Below are positions 58,607-64,000 of a DNA stretch of 64,000 bases, piece after piece. The stretch's first letter is position 1. The number at the start of each line of letters is the position of its first letter. The stretch covers positions 248,001 through 312,000 of the forward strand of contig NZ_BSTF01000005.1 of assembly GCF_030269365.1 (NCBI RefSeq). The letters run 5' to 3'. A program made the translations under genes and the position numbers. The stretch is from Lentzea sp. NBRC 102530 (GTDB taxonomy: Bacteria; Actinomycetota; Actinomycetes; Mycobacteriales; Pseudonocardiaceae). The notes beneath the pieces were generated by a model. The model made no database searches. It was not told where the DNA came from and saw only the letters and a program-made list of their open reading frames with translations.

Positions 58607-59200
58607 ATGCACATCGCGTGGACGTCGTTCCTGCTGGCGCTCGTGGTCATCACGGTCGTGCCCGGCCCGGACTTCGTGCTGGTCATGGGGAACGCGGTCC
58701 GGAGCTTCCGCAAGGGCGTCGAGGCCGCGCTCGGCGTGCTCACCGGGTTGTTGATCCACGGCACGCTGGCGACGGTCGGGCTGTCGGCGCTCGTGGCGGC
58801 CGCGCCCACGGCGTTGTTCGTCATCAAGGCGATCGGCGCGGTGTACCTGGCCTACGTCGGCTTCATGACGTTGAAGGCGGCCAACAAGCCGATCGAGGAA
58901 CAGCCGCAGCAGAAGAACGTGTTCCTGCGCGGCATGTTGTGCGACCTGTTGAACCCCAAGGTGATGCTCACGTTCCTGAGCCTCATCCCCCAGGCGATGG
59001 ACCCCCACGCGGCTCCGCTGCCCCAGGCGGCGTTGCTCAGCGCGGTGACGGTCGGCGTGTTCGCGGTGTTCTGGGTGATCGTGGTGCCGAGCGCGCGTCA
59101 ACTGGGCAGGCTGCTGGGCAAGCCCAAGACCCGCGCGCACTTCGAACGGGTCTGTGGGACCGCTCTCATCGGGTTGGCGGCGTCAGTTCTCGCTACCTGA
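58607..59200 (+). CDS. LysE/RhtB-family amino-acid exporter
   Basis: A 197-aa membrane protein with about six helices. The family start TSFLLALVVITVVPGPDFVLVMGNAV and the middle KAIGAVYLAYVGFMTLK and LLNPKVMLTFLSLIPQ are diagnostic. It exports amino acids or derivatives; the substrate is unknown. Divergent from the Lrp gene, 60 bases between starts. Its stop region overlaps the convergent DUF2218 gene by 18 bases. Confidence 0.93.
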   Translation: MHIAWTSFLLALVVITVVPGPDFVLVMGNAVRSFRKGVEAALGVLTGLLIHGTLATVGLSALVAAAPTALFVIKAIGAVYLAYVGFMTLKAANKPIEEQPQQKNVFLRGMLCDLLNPKVMLTFLSLIPQAMDPHAAPLPQAALLSAVTVGVFAVFWVIVVPSARQLGRLLGKPKTRAHFERVCGTALIGLAASVLAT

Positions 59201-59485
59201 GTCCCACGTGACGCTCAGCTCGTCACGGGTGCCGAACCGGACCAGGTGCCGTTCCACGACATCGCGAAGACGCGCCACGTCCTCCTCCGACGTGCACGCG
59301 ACGCGCATGATCAACGCGTCGTCGGCGGCCTCGAACTCGGCCAGGCCGAACGAGAAGCGCACGAAACCGCGGGTGTCCTCCCAGGACCCTTCCACGTCCT
59401 TCGCCGTGAAGTGCTTCACCAGCTGTGAGCCGTACCTGGAGGCACGGCCGGTCGCCGAGCGTCCCACGCTCGTGAATTCCGTCAT
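59183..59485 (-). CDS. DUF2218 domain protein
   Basis: A 100-aa protein with the DUF2218 pattern: TGRASRYGSQLVKHFTAKDVE and GFVRFSFGLAEFEAADDALIMRV, then DVVERHLVRFGTRDELSVTW. Members are small cytoplasmic proteins, often near siderophore or metal genes, with unknown function. The ATG lies 6 bases after TAAGTT (59497-59492). Confidence 0.85.
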   Translation of the reverse strand: MTEFTSVGRSATGRASRYGSQLVKHFTAKDVEGSWEDTRGFVRFSFGLAEFEAADDALIMRVACTSEEDVARLRDVVERHLVRFGTRDELSVTWDSGSEN

Positions 59486-59605
59486 GAAGCCAACTTACGC
59501 CTAGCCATACGTACCGGCACGTGACGCGGTTCACCTGGCAAAACGGAGTCTGAGAACACGCTGTGACGTCTCGCGTAAACCTGAAGAACACGGCAGGCTG
59601 TGCGC

Positions 59606-61036
59606 ATGACGGAAGGCAAAGCACGTATCGCGGTCACCGGTCTGGCCACCATGGGCAGCAACCTCGCGCGCAACCTGGCGCGCCACGGCTTCAAAACCGC
59701 CGTGCACAACCGGACCCCCGCGAAGATGAAGGCCCTGCTCGAAGAGCACGGCCACGAGGGCGACTTCGTCGGCGCCGAGACGCTGCAGGACCTGGTCGAC
59801 AGCCTGCAGACGCCGCGCCAGATCATCATCATGGTCAAGGCCGGTGGCCCCACCGACGCCGTCATCGACGAGCTCAGTGACATCCTCGAACCCGGCGACA
59901 TGGTGATCGACGGCGGCAACGCCCACTACGCCGACACGCGCCGCCGCGAGGCCGCCCTGAAGGAGAAGGGCCTGCTGTTCGTCGGCGCCGGCATCTCCGG
60001 CGGTGAGGAGGGCGCGCTCAACGGCCCCAGCATCATGCCGGGTGGTCCGGCGGAGTCGTACCGGCACGTCGGCCCGGTCTTCGAGGAGATCGCGGCCAAG
60101 GTGGACGGTCAGCCGTGCTGCGTGCACGTCGGGCCGGACGGCGCCGGGCACTTCGTGAAGATGGTCCACAACGGCATCGAGTACGCCGACATGCAGCTGA
60201 TCGCCGAGGCGTACGACCTGCTGAGCCGCATCGGCGGGCAGACGCCGGCGGAGATCTCCGAGGTCTTCACGCAGTGGAACTCGGGTGACCTGGAGTCGTA
60301 CCTGGTCGAGATCACCGCCGAGGTGCTCAAGCACGTCGACGCGAACGGCACGCCGCTCGTGCAGGTCATCGAGGACGCCGCGGAGCAGAAGGGCACCGGC
60401 CGCTGGACCGTGCAGGAGGCGCTGGAACTCGGCGTCCCGGTCACCGGCATCGCCGAGGCCGTGTTCGCGCGCAGCCTGAGCGGCCACACCGACCAGCGCA
60501 AGGCCGTGCGCGACGCGTTCGGCGCCGGCGAGGTCGTCGCGAAGCCGGACGCCGACCTGGTCGACGACGTGCGCCAGGCGCTCTACGCGTCGAAGGTCGT
60601 CGCGTACGCGCAGGGCTTCGACATGATGCGCGAGGCGTCGAAGAACTTCGACTGGAACATCGACCTCGGCGCGATGGCGACGATCTGGCGCGGTGGCTGC
60701 ATCATCCGCGCGCAGTTCCTCAACCGCATTCGCGAGGCGTACGACAAGAACGCCGACATCGCGTCTCTTTTGGTGGACGACTACTTCCGCGACGCCGTGC
60801 GCGACGCGGAGGCCGCTTGGCGCAGGGTTGTGGTCCGTGCGGTCGAATCCGGTGTGCCGACGCCGGGGTTTGTGTCCGCTTTGGCCTACTACGACGGACT
60901 TCGCTCTGAGCGACTGCCCGCCGCGCTCGTGCAGGGACAGCGGGACTTCTTCGGGGCGCACACGTACAGGCGCACCGACAAGCCCGGTAGCTTCCACACG
61001 TTGTGGTCGGGTGATCGATCAGAGGTGGAAGCGTGA
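59606..61036 (+). CDS. gnd: 6-phosphogluconate dehydrogenase, decarboxylating
   Basis: A 476-aa long-form enzyme that oxidises 6-phosphogluconate to ribulose 5-phosphate with NADP+ in the pentose phosphate pathway. Motifs are IAVTGLATMGSNLARNLARHGF, VIDGGNAHYADT, FVGAGISGGEEGALNGPSIMPGG, VGPDGAGHFVKMVHNGIEYADMQ with the catalytic Lys, and the C-terminal QRDFFGAHTYRR. I use the ATG at 59606, 6 bases after CAGGCT (59594-59599); a GTG two codons upstream is possible. The 4-base overlap with the next gene (GTGA) indicates an operon. Confidence 0.97.
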   Translation: MTEGKARIAVTGLATMGSNLARNLARHGFKTAVHNRTPAKMKALLEEHGHEGDFVGAETLQDLVDSLQTPRQIIIMVKAGGPTDAVIDELSDILEPGDMVIDGGNAHYADTRRREAALKEKGLLFVGAGISGGEEGALNGPSIMPGGPAESYRHVGPVFEEIAAKVDGQPCCVHVGPDGAGHFVKMVHNGIEYADMQLIAEAYDLLSRIGGQTPAEISEVFTQWNSGDLESYLVEITAEVLKHVDANGTPLVQVIEDAAEQKGTGRWTVQEALELGVPVTGIAEAVFARSLSGHTDQRKAVRDAFGAGEVVAKPDADLVDDVRQALYASKVVAYAQGFDMMREASKNFDWNIDLGAMATIWRGGCIIRAQFLNRIREAYDKNADIASLLVDDYFRDAVRDAEAAWRRVVVRAVESGVPTPGFVSALAYYDGLRSERLPAALVQGQRDFFGAHTYRRTDKPGSFHTLWSGDRSEVEA

Positions 61037-62565
61037 AATTTCGTGTTCTGGGGGCGGTCGTCGCTGTGGCGGCAGGGTTGAACCTGACGTCCAGCGGCGG
61101 CGCCGTGGCAGTCGGAAACGAGGCTCTCACGGCTGATCTCGACGCGATCCTCGCCGACAACGCGCTCAAGGGCGCGGACGTCGGCTTGGTCGTGCGGGAC
61201 GCCAACTCCGGAGAAGTGATCTACACCAGGCAGAGCAGCAGGCGTTCCCAGGTGGCGTCGAACATCAAGCTGCTCACCACGACGACGGCGCTCGACCTGC
61301 TGGGCTCGGACTTCCGCTGGAAGACCGAGCTCGTCTCGTCGGGCACGAAGTCCGGCTCGACGCTCAACGGCGACCTGGCGCTGCGCGGTGGCGGCGACCC
61401 GACGATGTCCCGGCTGCGTTACCAGCAGCTCGCGGACGCGCTGAAGGCCAGTGGGGTCACCACGGTCAACGGCGCGTTGGTCATCGACGACACCAAGTTC
61501 GACGCGCAGCCGTACGGCACGGGCTGGGCGTGGGACGACGAACCGTTCTCGTACAGCGCGGAGACGTCGGCCCTCACGCTCTCGCCGGACGCGAAGTTCA
61601 GCGCGGGCACGGTCGTCGTGCGCGTCAAGCCGGGCGCCGCGGCGGGCGCCCCGGCCGTGGTGACGACGGAACCGGCGAACGACCACGTGCAGATCGTGTC
61701 GACGGCGACGACCGGCAACGCCGGCATCACCGTGGAACGCGAGCACGGCACCAACCGGATCATCGTCGCCGGGTCGACGAGCGTCGAGACCACCAGGCTC
61801 TCGACGGTCAAGGACCCGACCGGGCTCGTGACGTCGGTGTTCCAGAAGGCCCTGCAGGCCAGCGGGATCACCGTCACCGGTGGCGTCAAGCGGCAGAAGG
61901 CGCCCGCGGGTGCCGCCGTCCTCGCCACCGACACGTCGATGAAGCTCAGCGAGCTGAACGTGCCGCTGCTCAAGGACAGCAACAACATGCTGGCCGAGGT
62001 GCTGGTCAAGACCGCGGGTGGTTCGTTCACCAACGGCGTCAACCAGCTCAGCACCAAGTGGTCCGGTCTGGGCGTCGACCCGAACGCGGTCGAGGTCTTC
62101 GACGGCTCCGGCATGTCGAGGCTCGACCAGTTCTCGCCGGACGACCTCACGTCGGTGCTGATCAAGGCGAAGACCAAGCCGTGGTTCTCCGGGTGGCAGG
62201 CGTCGCTGCCGGTCGCCGGGGTCGACGGCACGCTCGCGAACCGCATGAAGAACACGGCGGCCGCGGGCAACGTGAAGGCCAAGACCGGGTCGCTCTCGGG
62301 CGTCTCCGGCCTGTCCGGCTACGTGACGACGGCCGCGGGTCGTGACCTGGTGTTCTCGGTGGTGCAGAACAACGTTCTGCTGTTCAACAACCCGAAGAAC
62401 ATCGAGGACCGCATCGCCGTGCGGCTGGCCTCGGACGGCGGCAGCTCGATCGCGCCGCAGGTCCAGTCGGTGCCGCAGCAGCGCAAGGCTCCGGCGCAGG
62501 ACCGCGCCAAGGTCCCCGCGCAGGAACGGTTCGACGTGGAGTGCTCGTGGATCGGCACCTGCTGA
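61033..62565 (+). CDS. dacB: D-alanyl-D-alanine carboxypeptidase/endopeptidase (PBP4, S13 family)
   Basis: A 510-aa secreted penicillin-binding protein that trims peptidoglycan cross-links. A signal peptide (VLGAVVAVAAGLNLTSSGGA) leads. The active-site motifs are Ser76-Lys79 (SNIK), SNN in KDSNNMLAE, and KTG in VKAKTGSLSG. The large insertion between the first two motifs is typical of PBP4. A low-complexity tail (PQVQSVPQQRKAPAQDRAK) and a terminal Cys pair (ECSWIGTC) are unusual additions. GTG start in the gnd stop. A long hairpin follows. Confidence 0.94.
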   Translation: MKFRVLGAVVAVAAGLNLTSSGGAVAVGNEALTADLDAILADNALKGADVGLVVRDANSGEVIYTRQSSRRSQVASNIKLLTTTTALDLLGSDFRWKTELVSSGTKSGSTLNGDLALRGGGDPTMSRLRYQQLADALKASGVTTVNGALVIDDTKFDAQPYGTGWAWDDEPFSYSAETSALTLSPDAKFSAGTVVVRVKPGAAAGAPAVVTTEPANDHVQIVSTATTGNAGITVEREHGTNRIIVAGSTSVETTRLSTVKDPTGLVTSVFQKALQASGITVTGGVKRQKAPAGAAVLATDTSMKLSELNVPLLKDSNNMLAEVLVKTAGGSFTNGVNQLSTKWSGLGVDPNAVEVFDGSGMSRLDQFSPDDLTSVLIKAKTKPWFSGWQASLPVAGVDGTLANRMKNTAAAGNVKAKTGSLSGVSGLSGYVTTAAGRDLVFSVVQNNVLLFNNPKNIEDRIAVRLASDGGSSIAPQVQSVPQQRKAPAQDRAKVPAQERFDVECSWIGTC

Positions 62566-62566
62566 T

Positions 62567-62626
62567 CTGAGAAGTCCACAGTGGAGCCGCCCCGGACGCG
62601 TTCCGGGGCGGCTCCTCGCTTCTCAG
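62567..62626. terminator. Bidirectional terminator after dacB
   Basis: An inner perfect 14-bp stem GGAGCCGCCCCGGA/TCCGGGGCGGCTCC (loop CGCGT) sits inside outer arms CTGAGAAG/CTTCTCAG. The outer right arm includes the stop of the convergent SulP-carbonic anhydrase gene. Confidence 0.75.
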
Positions 62627-64000
62627 GCCGGCGACGGCACGGGCTCGAGCCCGTTGCGGTCGGGGTCGACCAGGTACACGCGGGCGTTCGAGATGTCGAA
62701 GTACAGGCCCTTCAACGTCAGCGTGCCCGCCGCTATCGCCTCCCGCACGCTCGGGAAGCCGAGCAGGTTGTCGAGCTGCTGCGCGACGTTCGCGACCGCG
62801 AGCCGGTCGGCCACCGGCAGGTCCGCGCAGCCCGGTGCCGTCGGCGCGTGGAACCTGATCAACGACGGTTCGGCGTTGCGCAGCCACGAGCGCAGGTGCG
62901 AGCCGCGCGCGGCCGATCCCTTCACCAGTGCCTTCATCGCGCCGCAGTCGGAGTGTCCACACACGACGATCGTGCTGACGTTGAGGATCTCCACCGCGTA
63001 CTCGATCGCGGCGCCGACCGAGCTGTCGTCCGCGGACGGCGTCGGCACCAGGTTGCCGATGTTGCGCACGCAGAACAGGTCGCCGGGTCCGGACGTGGTG
63101 ATCAGGTTCGGCACCACGCGGGAGTCCGCGCAGGTGATGAACAGCTGCTGGGGCCGTTGCCCGTGCACCGCCAGCTCGTGCAGGAACGGCCGCACCAACG
63201 GCGCCGAGCGGCGTTCGAACTCGTGCATCCCGCGCAGCATCGGATCGCCCTCAGCGGACGCGCGCTGGGCCGGCAACGTGACGGCGTCCGGCTTGCCCTG
63301 CCAGTGCGACCACGGCGCGAACCAGCGCGGCAACGGGCCGGGCAACGTCTTGCGCCGCCCCGGCTTGCCCTGGTTCGCCCGGTCGTACCAGGTGTCGTGC
63401 ACCTCGTCGACCCGCACCCGGCCGCCGAGCCGTTCGTAGCCCTCGCGCCAGTCGTTGATCGCCTCGTAGGAGGCGTGGTCCAGGTAGTCGACGTGCAGTT
63501 CCAGCACCACGGTCTGGCCCTGCGACATCCGGCGCAGCTCCCGCACCAGCCGCCCGACACCGAGGAACACCAGCGATCCGCGCACGCACACCCGGTTGCC
63601 CTCGACCCGCACCGAGCAGTGCGTCAACCGGTACAACGCGCGCAGCAGCGCGACCGCGAGCCCCGCGACCACGCCTTCGAGCAGTCCGAAGAGGACCACG
63701 CCGAACACGGTCGTCGCGTAGACCACGAACTCCCGGTGCTGCAACAGGTTCTTCATCCGCTGCACCGACACGAGCTTCAGGCCGACGACGAACAGCACGC
63801 CGGCCAGTGCCGCCAGCGGGATCAGCTCCAGCGTCGGCGCGAACGCGAGCACGGCCACCGCGATCCACGCGCCCTGGAAGATGGCGGCGTACCGGGTCTT
63901 CGCGCCCGCCGCGACGTTCGTCGAGCTCCGCGCCAGGCCGCCGCTGATCGGGAACCCGCCGAGCGCGCCCGCGAGCACGTTGCCGGTGCCCTGCGCGATG
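62623..64000 (-). CDS. SulP transporter-STAS-beta-carbonic anhydrase fusion, N-terminus cut by the window edge
   Basis: The visible 459 or so codons continue beyond the right edge (the frame is open through 64000, reading AQGTGNVLAG). They hold the last part of a SulP membrane domain (GGFPISGGLARSSTNVAAGAKTR, FVVGLKLVSV), a STAS domain (QTVVLELHVDYLDHASYEAIN), a linker and a complete beta-carbonic anhydrase with LFITCADSRVV and VVCGHSDCGAM zinc-site motifs. Such fusions are known in actinobacteria and are taken as bicarbonate transporters. It joins in one chain what 44469-46383 encodes as two genes. Confidence 0.93.
   Translation of the reverse strand, partial: IAQGTGNVLAGALGGFPISGGLARSSTNVAAGAKTRYAAIFQGAWIAVAVLAFAPTLELIPLAALAGVLFVVGLKLVSVQRMKNLLQHREFVVYATTVFGVVLFGLLEGVVAGLAVALLRALYRLTHCSVRVEGNRVCVRGSLVFLGVGRLVRELRRMSQGQTVVLELHVDYLDHASYEAINDWREGYERLGGRVRVDEVHDTWYDRANQGKPGRRKTLPGPLPRWFAPWSHWQGKPDAVTLPAQRASAEGDPMLRGMHEFERRSAPLVRPFLHELAVHGQRPQQLFITCADSRVVPNLITTSGPGDLFCVRNIGNLVPTPSADDSSVGAAIEYAVEILNVSTIVVCGHSDCGAMKALVKGSAARGSHLRSWLRNAEPSLIRFHAPTAPGCADLPVADRLAVANVAQQLDNLLGFPSVREAIAAGTLTLKGLYFDISNARVYLVDPDRNGLEPVPSPA

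Overview
The window is high-GC DNA with dense, mostly short-spaced genes, many GTG starts and 4-base start/stop overlaps. The gene content is actinobacterial: PriA-type HisA, a Trp-operon membrane protein of the TIGR02234 type, a Helicase_C_3 protein, an NrtR-nadABC cluster and a pyk-tesB pair. Taken together this suggests a chromosomal segment of a Pseudonocardiales-like actinomycete (Lentzea, Saccharothrix or Amycolatopsis relatives); that placement is inference. I see no rRNA, tRNA, IS element, integrase or CRISPR array. Both edges cut through genes.

Left part (1-11.3 kb): a frame-disrupted alpha/beta hydrolase, a LON-substrate-binding-domain protein, then the NAD de novo operon nadA-nadB-nadC with a divergent NrtR-type Nudix regulator and a 23-bp palindrome between them. 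A nitrilase-family amidase, a lipoprotein peptide-binding protein, two tandem paralogous membrane proteins, a class V aminotransferase-fold enzyme and a secreted zinc carboxypeptidase follow.

Amino-acid core (11.3-29.3 kb): hisD-hisC-hisB plus a 51-aa membrane protein, then hisH, hisA (priA), hisF and hisI interleaved with accessory genes, and trpE, trpC, trpB and trpA. No trpF is seen here, which fits a bifunctional PriA. Inserted among these are kptA plus a methyltransferase, soxR divergent from a two-subunit transketolase with a SoxR-type promoter between them, a helix-turn-helix/Clp-N regulator preceded by a striking array of TCAACGTTGA-type palindromes, and a TetR regulator divergent from trpE.

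Middle (29.3-47.8 kb): a Uma2-family nuclease, a FAD monooxygenase, lgt, then a two-component system, a TAXI-family binding lipoprotein and a DctA-type transporter that look like one C4-dicarboxylate sensing and uptake unit. gltB-gltD follow, then a beta-carbonic anhydrase-SulP pair. A second SulP appears at the right edge fused to its own carbonic anhydrase. A CHRD-domain secreted protein and a lipoprotein are divergently transcribed from what look like two mirror-image ECF-sigma promoters.

Right part (48.3-64 kb): a DNA/RNA non-specific endonuclease convergent with a NACHT-LRR NTPase, a Helicase_C_3 protein, DUF2461 and VanZ-like genes, pyk, tesB, a second Uma2 gene, Lrp/LysE, DUF2218, gnd, a PBP4-type carboxypeptidase and the SulP-carbonic anhydrase fusion.

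Two features recur across the window. Many genes start 6-8 bases after a -10-like hexamer (seven times exactly TAGGCT), which implies widespread leaderless transcripts. Convergent gene pairs usually overlap at their stop codons.
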